Source of the DNA: an uncultured Kiritimatiellota bacterium
Lineage (GTDB): Bacteria; Verrucomicrobiota; Kiritimatiellia; RFP12; UBA1067
Direction: 5' to 3'
NCBI GenBank assembly: GCA_934667425.1
Contig: CAKULV010000024.1
Location: 1 to 47,512 of the forward strand
Length of the DNA stretch: 47,512 nucleotides
The position numbers were made by a program, and so were the translations under genes. Within the stretch, counting starts at the first letter, position 1, and the number at the start of each line of letters is the position of its first letter. Positions 17,433 to 25,461 of the stretch are shown here, one piece after another. Below the pieces are notes generated by a model, which worked only from the letters and a program-made list of their open reading frames with translations, searched no databases and was not told where the DNA came from.

Positions 17433-18029
17433 TCACTTCTGGCCCTTGCCGGAAGAAACGACCACCTGGGCGGCGCGCAGAAGCCGTCCATTGAGCATCC
17501 AGCCTCTCTTGATCTCCGCGGAGATCCTGCCCTCCTTGATCGTCTCCGACGGCAATGTCGCTATCGCCTCGTGGCGACTGGGGTCGAGAGACTCGCCAAC
17601 AGAGTCGAACGGTTCCGCGCCATGATCCTTCAGCGACTTCAGGAAGCCCTCGTAGGCAAGCCTCACGCCCTTGACGAAAGGATCTTCCTTGTCCTTCGCC
17701 TGGTCAAGCGCGATCATGAGGTTGTCCGCCGTAGGAAGCATATCCTTGACCGCATCCGAAGTGGCGAACTTGACAAGCTCCTCCCGGTCACGCGCGGTGC
17801 GCTTGCGGTAGTTGTCGAAGTCCGCAAGAGTCCTGGCATACATGTCCTTCCAGTCGGGTTCCGCCTTTGCCTGCTCTGGCGCCTTTCCGGCGGCGGCTTC
17901 CTTTTCTGGTTCAGCGGCGGGCTCCCCTTCGGAAGCCGCCACCTGCTCCTCGCCACCTGCCTTCTTGTCGGCAGTATCGGCGGCGTTTTCCGCCGCCGAT
18001 TCGTTCTCTTTCTTTTCTTCGCTCATCAT
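17433..18029 (-). CDS. grpE: Nucleotide exchange factor GrpE
   Basis: GrpE releases ADP from DnaK. The 198-residue product has a low-complexity acidic/Ala N-terminus (1-65), then the coiled-coil and head domain with DNYRKRTARDREEL, LMIALDQA and GAEPFDSVGESLDPSRHEAI, ending in VVVSSG. The conserved C-terminal beta domain shows GWMLNGRLLRAAQVVVS. Two adjacent ATGs (18029 and 18026) are possible starts. The first directly abuts the stop of the RRM gene, so translation is probably coupled. dnaJ follows. Confidence 0.95.
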   Translation of the reverse strand: MMSEEKKENESAAENAADTADKKAGGEEQVAASEGEPAAEPEKEAAAGKAPEQAKAEPDWKDMYARTLADFDNYRKRTARDREELVKFATSDAVKDMLPTADNLMIALDQAKDKEDPFVKGVRLAYEGFLKSLKDHGAEPFDSVGESLDPSRHEAIATLPSETIKEGRISAEIKRGWMLNGRLLRAAQVVVSSGKGQK

Positions 18030-18503
18030 TCAACCGGTAATCGTGTTCTTGGCTTCGTTTACGCGCATCTTCCGCCCCATGTACTCCATCTCGGAATAGG
18101 CGGCTATGGCCTTCTCGGCCTCTGCGCGGTTCGGCATGACGACAAAGCCAAAGCCCTTGGACTTGCCGTTATACCTGTTCATCACGATGCGGGCGGAAGA
18201 CACTTCGCCATGCTTCTCGAACAGCTTCTTGAGTTCGTCTTCCGTGAAATCGTAATTCAGGTTCCCAACGTATATCTCAACGCTTCCGGCGGGAACCGGC
18301 TGATGGGTCGACTCCTGCCTCGGCAGAGGCGCCTTGCGCGGCGGCTGCTTCCCGCGCCTGCCATCCGTTCCACGTCCGCCCTTTCCACCGGCGCAGCCGC
18401 ACCTCTTCGTGAGACGGCCCAACACAAAGCCGGCCACGAATGCGCCCCCCAGCCCCAGGCAGCATTTCGTTGCGCATGCCGCCGACAACATAAGTACGTT
18501 CAT
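18030..18503 (-). CDS. RNA-recognition-motif protein with hydrophobic N-terminus
   Basis: Single RRM protein of 157 residues. The RRM (about 77-155) has RNP-2 IYVGNL and RNP-1 KSKGFGFVVM, with the aromatic residues that stack on RNA. Small bacterial RRM proteins of this kind are usually about 80-110 residues and soluble. Here residues 1-33 are hydrophobic and Cys/Gly-rich (CCLGLGGAFVAGFVLGRL), followed by a Lys/Arg/Gly-rich linker that could touch RNA or phospholipid. The N-terminus could be a membrane anchor; an internal start is possible but no better one is visible. AGGAGACAGGAAAG precedes the ATG. It lies between rpoD (29 nt away) and grpE (0 nt). Confidence 0.85.
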   Translation of the reverse strand: MNVLMLSAACATKCCLGLGGAFVAGFVLGRLTKRCGCAGGKGGRGTDGRRGKQPPRKAPLPRQESTHQPVPAGSVEIYVGNLNYDFTEDELKKLFEKHGEVSSARIVMNRYNGKSKGFGFVVMPNRAEAEKAIAAYSEMEYMGRKMRVNEAKNTITG

Positions 18504-18532
18504 CTTTCCTGTCTCCTGTTTCCTTTTCTAAT

Positions 18533-20704
18533 CTACGCCCCGAGAAAACCGTCAAGTTTCTTGAGCCGGGACGGGTGACGCAGCTTGCGCAGAGCCTTTG
18601 CCTCTATCTGGCGGATTCGCTCGCGCGTCACGTTGAACTGTTTTCCGACCTCTTCAAGTGTGCGCGAAAACCCATCGGTAAGTCCAAACCGATAGTCGAG
18701 CACCTGACGTTCGCGGTCGGTCAGCGTCGTCAGAATCTCCTGTAGCCTTTCCCTCAGCATGGCGTAGGCCGTCTGCTCGGACGGATTCTCCGCCGACATG
18801 TCGGGAATGAAATCACCATACTTCGCATCATCCGAATCGCCGACCTTCGACTGCAGCGAAATCGGCTGTTGCGCCATGCGGTACACCTTGCGGACCTCCT
18901 CGGGGGACATGTCCATCTCCACGGCGAGCTCCGCCTCCTGAGGCTCCCTTCCGAGCTTCTGGATGAGGCGCTTCTGCACACGCATCATCTTGTTGATCGT
19001 CTCGATCATGTGGACGGGGATGCGAATCGTGCGGGCCTGATCCGCAATGGCCCGCGTCGCGGCCTGGCGTATCCACCATGTCGCATAGGTGGAGAACTTG
19101 TAGCCTCGCTTGTACTCGAACTTCTCCACGGCCTTCATGAGCCCGGTGTTGCCCTCCTGTATCAGGTCAAGGAAGGAAAGCCCGCGGTTCATGTACTTCT
19201 TGACGATGGAGATCACCAGCCTCAGGTTGGCCTCGACCATCTGAGTACGGGCCTCGACGCCACGCCTAAGCACCGTGCGCAGCTGCTTGAAGTCGGCAAG
19301 GAACTCTTCGGGAAGCATCCCGAAGGCCGCCTCATAGCGGGCAATGCGGCTCTTCACATCCTTCAGCTCCGCCGTGCGCTTGTTCGTGCGCCGCCGATCC
19401 TTGTTGAGCTTGTCGAGCCTGTCGCGCAGGTTTATGTACGGAAGGTACAGCTTCTCATCCGCCTCGTTGCACAACTGCTCGAGGACCTTCTGCTTGAAGT
19501 TCAGCTTGTCGAATATCCTGCGCAAAGACTTCCTCACGGAATCGAGGTTCTTCTTCGCCGCCGCCATCTCAGGGGCTTCGGGCGGAGTCTTGGCCTTCAC
19601 GAGCGTGACGTACCCCTGGTTCGCCGCCGCCAGCTTCGCGCTGATGTCCTCAAGCTGCTTCCTGAGCTTCGGGAGCTGGGCCATGTAGGCGTCGCGGTTG
19701 TCGTCAAACTTGTCGGTCACCACGCGGTCAAAGCGCTCGTCCATGTGCTCGAGCTTGTCGAGGATGCCCTTGTACCACTTTGGGGCGAACGTGAACCTGT
19801 TGAATATCTCCTTCGCGCACACCTCCGCCTCCTCGATGCGGCCGCAGATGATCTGCTCCTCCTCGCGGGTGAGCAGAGGCACCTGCCCCATCTGGTGCAG
19901 ATACATGCGTATCGGATCATCCATGGAGCCGGAGCCCGCCTTTGTGGCCTTCTGCTCCTTGCGTGCGCGATACGCCTCCACGTCATCCATGCGGACGACA
20001 TCGATGTTCAGCGCCTGCAGGATCATGAGGTATTCGTCCACGGCGGACTCGTCCTGTGCCGTCTGCGGGACGATCGTGTTCAGCTGCTCGTAGGTGATGT
20101 ACCCGCCGTTCTTCTCGGCCACCTGCCTTATCTCCTGCACGACGGCATCGCGCTCTTCACGGCCAAGCACGCTCCTGCCCTTGAAGGCGGCCATCGCGTC
20201 CGCACTCTCCGGATCATACTCGTCGGAATTCGAGGTGGTGGGCCTGGAAGGCGGGGTTACGCCAGCCAACGCCGCAAGCTGCTCCTCCGTTGGGGCGTCC
20301 TCTCCCTCTCCATCTTCTCCATCCGCATCGACCGACGACCTGTTTTCCTGCAGATCCGCCTGCTTGGCGACCTCCTCAAGGTCAAGGCTGCTCGCCTCAC
20401 GCTCTGCGGCATCGGCGTCTTCGTCAGACGACACCTCGATCTCATCGGACTCATCCAACCCGTCGGCAACATATCCGGTCAGTTCGTCATCTGCCGCCTC
20501 GGCCCTGCGCTTCTTCTTCGGAGACGCCTTTTCCGGCTTCTCCGCCTTTGAGGGGCGACCCCTTGGGGACGGCGGCCTTCTGGATGCCTTCGACCCTTTG
20601 GCACCAACCGCAGAATCATCGCCCGAAACCTTTGCGGACACCTTCTTGGCGAGTTTTTCCGACTGCTTTTGGCCCTTTCCCGACAGACTTCTTTTCGATG
20701 CCAT
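18533..20704 (-). CDS. rpoD: Primary RNA polymerase sigma factor RpoD
   Basis: Housekeeping sigma-70, 723 residues. After a Lys/Glu/Asp/Ser-rich N-terminal extension of about 180 residues come region 1.1 (GGYITYEQLNTIVP), region 1.2 (DPIRMYLHQMGQVPLLTREE) and a long non-conserved region. Region 2 includes NLRLVISIVKKYMNRG, DLIQEGNTGLMKAVEKF and YATWWIRQA. Region 3 follows, and region 4 includes TLEEVGKQFNVTRERIRQIE with the final RKLRHPSRLKKL. The full-length non-conserved region marks it as a primary sigma. The acidic extension is longer than in the E. coli protein (613 residues). The rpoD-RRM-grpE-dnaJ order suggests one growth/heat-linked transcription unit. Confidence 0.97.
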   Translation of the reverse strand: MASKRSLSGKGQKQSEKLAKKVSAKVSGDDSAVGAKGSKASRRPPSPRGRPSKAEKPEKASPKKKRRAEAADDELTGYVADGLDESDEIEVSSDEDADAAEREASSLDLEEVAKQADLQENRSSVDADGEDGEGEDAPTEEQLAALAGVTPPSRPTTSNSDEYDPESADAMAAFKGRSVLGREERDAVVQEIRQVAEKNGGYITYEQLNTIVPQTAQDESAVDEYLMILQALNIDVVRMDDVEAYRARKEQKATKAGSGSMDDPIRMYLHQMGQVPLLTREEEQIICGRIEEAEVCAKEIFNRFTFAPKWYKGILDKLEHMDERFDRVVTDKFDDNRDAYMAQLPKLRKQLEDISAKLAAANQGYVTLVKAKTPPEAPEMAAAKKNLDSVRKSLRRIFDKLNFKQKVLEQLCNEADEKLYLPYINLRDRLDKLNKDRRRTNKRTAELKDVKSRIARYEAAFGMLPEEFLADFKQLRTVLRRGVEARTQMVEANLRLVISIVKKYMNRGLSFLDLIQEGNTGLMKAVEKFEYKRGYKFSTYATWWIRQAATRAIADQARTIRIPVHMIETINKMMRVQKRLIQKLGREPQEAELAVEMDMSPEEVRKVYRMAQQPISLQSKVGDSDDAKYGDFIPDMSAENPSEQTAYAMLRERLQEILTTLTDRERQVLDYRFGLTDGFSRTLEEVGKQFNVTRERIRQIEAKALRKLRHPSRLKKLDGFLGA

Positions 20705-20805
20705 TGCTTCTCCAGACTACAATCCTACCATACTCCAAAATGTCAAGATGCGAAGTATATCACTTCACCATGAAAAAAGCAATGGCATCCGCAAATTCAC
20801 CCTTA

Positions 20806-20822
20806 TCCCGATTTTTTCGGGA
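20806..20822. other. Small perfect hairpin between GNAT gene and rpoD
   Basis: TCCCGA and TCGGGA flank a 5-nt T loop. There is no U-tract after the stem on the minus strand, so it is not a standard intrinsic terminator. The 185-nt gap between the GNAT stop and rpoD otherwise shows nothing that I can assign. It must hold the rpoD promoter, for which only a weak TTGACA (20746-20741) without a convincing -10 is visible. Confidence 0.35.
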
Positions 20823-20889
20823 CAGATACACGGCCAATTCCTCTATCTATCGATCCGTCAAAGAAACGTAGTTTTCCCCTGCAAAGGCG

Positions 20890-21354
20890 CTAGGCGCCGC
20901 CGCCTTGCCCCCGGATGACCATCTGGACGTACGGCAGTTCGGAGAAACCGAGGCGCGTGTAGAGACGGCGCGCACGCACGTTCGACGGCTCGACTTCCAG
21001 GCGGTAGGCGGAGGCCGGGACGTTCTCGCGCAGCCATCGGAAGAAGGTTCCGCCGACGCCGCGTCCCTGAAAGGCCGGCCGAACGTAGACCTCCTCGATC
21101 CAGACGACCATGCCGCCGAACTCCCGCGAGAACATCTTGCTCAGGAGCGCGTACCCCGCCGTTTGGTTTCCGCATGTGAAGATGTAGCACGTGAGGTACG
21201 TGCCGGAGCGGAGCAGTTCGGAGAACGCCTTTTCGTGAAAGGCGGGATCGACATCGTGATGGACCGCATCGGATGCGTAGAACTCGCGGCTCATGTCGAG
21301 AAAGGCGTCCCGGTCGTCCGCCCCAGCCGTCCTGAAACGAAATGCATCGGCCAT
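20890..21354 (-). CDS. GNAT family N-acetyltransferase
   Basis: Small cytoplasmic acetyltransferase of 154 residues. The acetyl-CoA pyrophosphate-binding motif A is RPAFQGRGVGGTFFRWL (Q-x-x-G-x-G/V). The preceding strands GGMVVWIEEVYV and the following AYRLEVEPSNVRARRLYTRLGF (motif B) fit the GNAT core. The substrate is unknown and could be an amino acid, an amine or a protein N-terminus. AGGAGA sits about 6 nt before the ATG, and an AT-rich stretch upstream may hold its promoter. It is not clearly linked to either neighbour. Confidence 0.88.
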   Translation of the reverse strand: MADAFRFRTAGADDRDAFLDMSREFYASDAVHHDVDPAFHEKAFSELLRSGTYLTCYIFTCGNQTAGYALLSKMFSREFGGMVVWIEEVYVRPAFQGRGVGGTFFRWLRENVPASAYRLEVEPSNVRARRLYTRLGFSELPYVQMVIRGQGGGA

Positions 21355-21485
21355 TTGAAATCTCCTTTTTTATATATATTTTTAACGAAACGGGTGGACC
21401 TTAACAGATTCCGCCTCGCCAGTCAAGACCCTGCCAGATTTCAGAAATCGACCCCCTCTCGTTTCTTTCCACCGCACTAATCCAA

Positions 21486-24242
21486 TTACCGAATGACGAC
21501 ATTCAGTCCACGATGCCCGATGCGCAGAACCGAACCGGACACGGATACGGACAACCGTGCCAGGCTCTGGCCGTCGGCGCCGACGTGCGTCCAGTTCGCG
21601 AGGTTCTCGAACCCCGTGACGTTCTCAAGCGTCGCCGCCATGGAGAGCGAATCGTCTTCCATGCCGAAATCGGCGATCACCAGCGTGCCCGACTTGGCGA
21701 AGGCGACGTTGCGCAGGGTTCCGATGCCGGATTTCGAGACGCGGAACCCGCCGATCGTCAACGTCGAGCCCTCTACCTCCAGCGTCGCGCCCGAATCGAC
21801 GGAGACCGTAGCACGGGAAAGCTGCTCGAACGCCGTCGCCGAAGAGGCGGCGATCGGCTGGCCGCCGGCGTGTCCTGCCTGGCTCGGCGTCCATTTTTTC
21901 TGCGCCGCCAGCCAGAACTCCTTCTCCCCGGAGTCGGGGTAGTGCATGTCCCCCGACTTGTCGTGGGCGTCGGCAACCTCATGCAGCTTCTCGTAGTGCA
22001 CGCCGTCCACGCTGCCAAGGAGCTGCCAGCCGCGCGCGACCTTCTTGAAGTTATCCGCGTCTGTCGTTTTGAACGGGACGACGAGATCGTAGCTCGTCAC
22101 ACCATTCGCATCGGCCGGCAGGCGGAAATCGATCCAGTACCAGGTATCGGGATTGCTCGGGTCGGGATTTCCGTTGCTGGCATCCGTCGGCCGCACCGTC
22201 GACACCTGTCCATCGCCATACATCTTGTATCCCAGGTTGTTCCATTCGCTCGCAAAGAGATTGCGGAGGCTTGACGCCCCCCATAGCTTGACGCTTGACC
22301 GCCCGTCGGCGACACGTCCGCGCCGGAGGATCGAACGATCCGCCTGCGACTCGTTTTGGATGGACAACGTCTGATCCGCACCCGCCGCGTCAAAGAGCGC
22401 CAGCTTGCGGAGACTCAACTCGGCGCCGCCCTCGTTGAGCCGCGAAACGGAGAGCCGGTACCACGTATAGTCGCGCGCCGCGTTCACGACGAGCCGTCCG
22501 GCCTTGACGGCAAGCTCGCCCGAAAACGTGTTTGTTCCGGCAAGCACCCACGTGCCGGTTCCCCGCTTTACGACCGAGACCGTCCCGACAGGCCCGTCCA
22601 CGATGTCCGCGACCGTGTTGTCGTTCGTGCCGGAGCCATCGAGCGTCAGCACGTGGTTGCCGGGCGCTGCCGACTTCACTCCACGGATCGTGAAGCGGCG
22701 CTCGACGCCGTCGCCGTTGTCGATCGCGTTCATCAGAATGCGGCCGTGCCCCTTGAGCGCGATCGGGCGATCCGTCGCGAAGAAGCCGTTGGTGAGGCCT
22801 CCCAGCGTGCCCGCCACCGGCTCCAGCGTGCCTTCGCTCGTAGCCTCGCCCAAGGCGTTCGTTCCGCCCAGCAGGAAGACGTAGTCGGTGCGATGGGCTT
22901 CATCGTCCGCTGCCTTGGCGATGTAGCAGCCGACGTTGTTCGTCGCCATGCCCAGTGCGCAGCACTCGTTCCCGGACCGCAGCGAATCGAACTGGAGGGA
23001 GCCGTCCTCGACGGCAAAGTTCATCGGCGAATTCCGTCCCCGGCCCTTGATCGGCTGCGCATGCGTGGCAAAGCGCCACGCCCCGCTCCCCTTCTTGGTG
23101 AAATACGCCTGATAGCCATCCAGGCCGGTGCTTTCAAGGACTTTGCCGGAGATCCGGCAGGGGACTGCATTGGAGCCGGTCAGGACGTAATGCGTCCGCG
23201 CGACGTTCAGAATGGCTTGCCCGGCAAAGTCGACCCCGCCAAACGCTCCGCCGTCTATCCATACGAGGCCTTGTCTCGGATAGATGTCCTTGTCCGTCGT
23301 CTCCCCCGTCTCGCCCAGATAGAGACATCCGCCGCCCGAGCCAAGGTTGTCGCCGCCGGCATCGATCCGCTGGAACGAGCCTATGGACGACGGCTCGCCT
23401 CTGTTGCCGAACTTCCGGACGCCAACGACGCCCTTGTCGCCCGCCGTGCCGAGCATCGGATCGATCCCATAAATGTTCACGGGCCGGGTGATGGTCGAAT
23501 CTACGCCAGTCAGCATCAATCGTCCAGTTCCGGACAATATCACGTTCCCGGCGATTCGTCCGGCAAACGTCATCTCCCCCGCGCCGTCGTAAGAGACAAG
23601 CCGGCTGTGGACGGGACTGTCGTTCGTGACCAGACCTGAACCTGTCAATCCGTGGAAGCACGTCAGGTTCTTGTTTTCCGACTCCGCCGTCCCCGTAAAG
23701 AGCATCGCGTTCTCGGCCACGTGGATCACCCCGTAGTACATGCGCGCCTGCTCGTTGCCTGGCATTGACGGAAGCCTCAACGCGCCTTCCTGAACCGTGA
23801 TCTTCGTCATGTAGGCATTGGGATCGGCCTTGTTGGTCAACCGCACCTCGCCAGGCCCCGTCTTGACCATCTCGCCGATTCTATAATTTGAGCTCAGCGC
23901 CGAAACCCTGCACGGCACGGTCAACACGTCCGAGGCGTTTGCGGTCTCGAAGACGATCCGCGAAGCGGCGTCCACCGGGCAGATGCGGACAATCTGCGAA
24001 ACGACGCCCGCCGAGGCGGAGTCGGAGGCCTTGACGCGCACCGTGGTCCCAGCCGGCACCACGACCGTATCGCCCGCCGCCGGCAAGGCGCCGCCCTCGA
24101 AGTTGCCGGGCAAAGTCCAGTCCCAGTCATTCGCGGGATTGGCCTTCCATGTCACAGTGGAGCCATGGCCGCCGAGACCGGCCCCAAGCGAGGCCGACAG
24201 GACGATGACGGCTTTAAGTAGCATTTTTTTTTCTGCTGTCAT
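21486..24242 (-). CDS. Secreted protein with autotransporter-associated beta-strand repeats and F5/8-type-C-like domain
   Basis: Large exported protein of 918 residues. It starts with a signal peptide (LLKAVIVLSASLGAGLGG), and AAAGGAG 7 nt upstream fixes the ATG. Repeated Gly/Thr-rich strands form a beta-helix-like body, with classic autotransporter-associated repeats such as GTGTWVLAGTNTFSGEL followed by KAGRLVVN. Residues about 605-770 (WYRLSVSRLNEGG, LRKLALFDAAG, YDLVVPFKT, WQLLGSVDGVHY) look like a discoidin/F5/8-C carbohydrate-binding fold, possibly interrupted. No C-terminal beta-barrel translocator is present; the chain ends in hydrophobic strands. It probably binds or scaffolds glycan at the cell surface. 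It is the last gene of the glycan locus. Confidence 0.75.
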   Translation of the reverse strand: MTAEKKMLLKAVIVLSASLGAGLGGHGSTVTWKANPANDWDWTLPGNFEGGALPAAGDTVVVPAGTTVRVKASDSASAGVVSQIVRICPVDAASRIVFETANASDVLTVPCRVSALSSNYRIGEMVKTGPGEVRLTNKADPNAYMTKITVQEGALRLPSMPGNEQARMYYGVIHVAENAMLFTGTAESENKNLTCFHGLTGSGLVTNDSPVHSRLVSYDGAGEMTFAGRIAGNVILSGTGRLMLTGVDSTITRPVNIYGIDPMLGTAGDKGVVGVRKFGNRGEPSSIGSFQRIDAGGDNLGSGGGCLYLGETGETTDKDIYPRQGLVWIDGGAFGGVDFAGQAILNVARTHYVLTGSNAVPCRISGKVLESTGLDGYQAYFTKKGSGAWRFATHAQPIKGRGRNSPMNFAVEDGSLQFDSLRSGNECCALGMATNNVGCYIAKAADDEAHRTDYVFLLGGTNALGEATSEGTLEPVAGTLGGLTNGFFATDRPIALKGHGRILMNAIDNGDGVERRFTIRGVKSAAPGNHVLTLDGSGTNDNTVADIVDGPVGTVSVVKRGTGTWVLAGTNTFSGELAVKAGRLVVNAARDYTWYRLSVSRLNEGGAELSLRKLALFDAAGADQTLSIQNESQADRSILRRGRVADGRSSVKLWGASSLRNLFASEWNNLGYKMYGDGQVSTVRPTDASNGNPDPSNPDTWYWIDFRLPADANGVTSYDLVVPFKTTDADNFKKVARGWQLLGSVDGVHYEKLHEVADAHDKSGDMHYPDSGEKEFWLAAQKKWTPSQAGHAGGQPIAASSATAFEQLSRATVSVDSGATLEVEGSTLTIGGFRVSKSGIGTLRNVAFAKSGTLVIADFGMEDDSLSMAATLENVTGFENLANWTHVGADGQSLARLSVSVSGSVLRIGHRGLNVVIR

Positions 24243-24284
24243 GGGTGTTCTCCTTTATGTTAAAGCCGATCTTCTTCGGGTATT

Positions 24285-25418
24285 TCAGGTTGTTGCAAAG
24301 GATCGCCACGCCGCTCGGCGGGCGGCATTGCAGGCGATCTTGCCGTCAAGCGCGTCCGCGAAGAGATCCACGCCGCTGAGGTTCTTCTGGAGGTTCTCCT
24401 CGCTGTCGCAGGAGGCCCACGGCGCCATCATGAAGCCGAGAAGATGCCTGTCGGAGATCACCTCGCGCCCGAGCTTCACCAGCTTGCCGATCACGTCGTC
24501 GGCGCCGACGTTCTCCTTGCGGCGCTTCCACCCCACCCAGTTCGTGCCGCAGGGGATCTGGTCGAAGCCGGCCGCCTCCAGGTCGTAGAACTCCTTGAGG
24601 ATCCTGCGGCCGGTGGTTTTGTTCGTCGCGATGTCGAACCCGCCGTAGCTTTCGTCGTAGTACCAGTTGCTCTGCACCACGCTCTTCGGGCATCGCCTGA
24701 GATAGTCGGGGTGGTCCCAGCCGTAGTCGCTCCACACCCACGGGCGGCAGCCGCAGTCCTCGGCGCACTTGACCGTGTACAGGAAGTCGTGCCACCAAAG
24801 GTCCCCCGTGCGCATCACGAAGTAGTTGCGGTTCCCGGAGTGGCTCGTCGTCTCCTCGTCGAAGCCGAGGTGGAAGAACCTCGGCGTGTCGAACACCTCG
24901 GCGACGTCGCGGATCACCTCCTTGACCACCTCGTAGTACTTCGGCAGCGTGAGCATGCGGTGGTAGTGCTTGAGCCATCCGTCGTGCGTGGCGGAGAAGT
25001 TCAGCTTCGGGATCGCCTCGATGCCCATCCCGCGCAGGCGTACGATCTCGGCGCGGAGCCGGTCCGGCGACCAGCTGCCCTCGATCGCGAGCTCGGGATG
25101 GCTGGGGTACACCAGCCCCTCGCCGATGTCGATGACGAGCATGTTGAGCCTGCGCTCCGCCATGCGCGCGGTGACGCGCCTCCACAGCTCGTCGCGGCTG
25201 CGGAGCTTGAGGTCCGGGGCGTACCGCTCGTGGATCCTGGCCGTGGCGTTCAGGTCGCCGGGCAGCCACTCGCACCACATGTTGTGGCCAAGGTGGAGGA
25301 GGAAGGCCTTGACCTTGTCGACGCCGGCCCAGCGGGAAATCGCCGGCCTGGTCGCGCAGCCTGCGGCGGCGGCCGCCGACGTGGCGGCGGAAAGTCTCAG
25401 GAATTCACGTCTGTTCAT
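24285..25418 (-). CDS. Tat-exported GH20-like glycoside hydrolase
   Basis: Predicted extracytoplasmic hexosaminidase-type enzyme, 377 residues from ATG 25418. A twin-arginine signal begins MNRREFLRLSA, followed by an Ala-rich core and AAGC that may be a lipobox. The catalytic barrel contains FFHLGFDEETTSHSG. The adjacent Asp-Glu pair matches the GH20 H-x-G-x-D-E motif, where Asp orients the substrate N-acetyl group and Glu is the acid. PKLNFSATHDGW and VWSDYGWDHPDYL are barrel strands. It lacks the usual GH20 N-terminal domain, so it may be a divergent GH20-clan member. The open frame begins further upstream, but the Tat signal decides the start. It lies 43 nt after the deacetylase/esterase. 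Confidence 0.75.
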   Translation of the reverse strand: MNRREFLRLSAATSAAAAAGCATRPAISRWAGVDKVKAFLLHLGHNMWCEWLPGDLNATARIHERYAPDLKLRSRDELWRRVTARMAERRLNMLVIDIGEGLVYPSHPELAIEGSWSPDRLRAEIVRLRGMGIEAIPKLNFSATHDGWLKHYHRMLTLPKYYEVVKEVIRDVAEVFDTPRFFHLGFDEETTSHSGNRNYFVMRTGDLWWHDFLYTVKCAEDCGCRPWVWSDYGWDHPDYLRRCPKSVVQSNWYYDESYGGFDIATNKTTGRRILKEFYDLEAAGFDQIPCGTNWVGWKRRKENVGADDVIGKLVKLGREVISDRHLLGFMMAPWASCDSEENLQKNLSGVDLFADALDGKIACNAARRAAWRSFATT

Positions 25419-25461
25419 GGACACATGCCTTTCGTTTTTCGTTCGTCTTGCCAAAGCCCGT

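Noticed and set aside
16213..18503. CIRCE/HrcA heat-shock control of grpE-dnaJ
   Set aside because: No TTAGCACTC-N9-GAGTGCTAA-like inverted repeat was found upstream of the RRM, grpE or dnaJ genes.
18869..20551. Long plus-strand open frame opposite rpoD
   Set aside because: Composition is Leu/His/Arg-rich and it covers the strongly conserved sigma-70 regions on the minus strand.
20718..20746. rpoD promoter TTGACA-N17-ATTGTA
   Set aside because: The -35 is perfect but the -10 matches the consensus at only one position; not reported as a promoter.
20806..20822. Intrinsic terminator after the GNAT gene
   Set aside because: The stem is only 6 bp and there is no U-tract on the transcribed side; kept only as an unexplained hairpin.
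21486..24242. PEP-CTERM or LPXTG sorting signal at the end of the secreted repeat protein
   Set aside because: The C-terminus lacks a PEP or LPXTG motif followed by a hydrophobic helix and basic tail.
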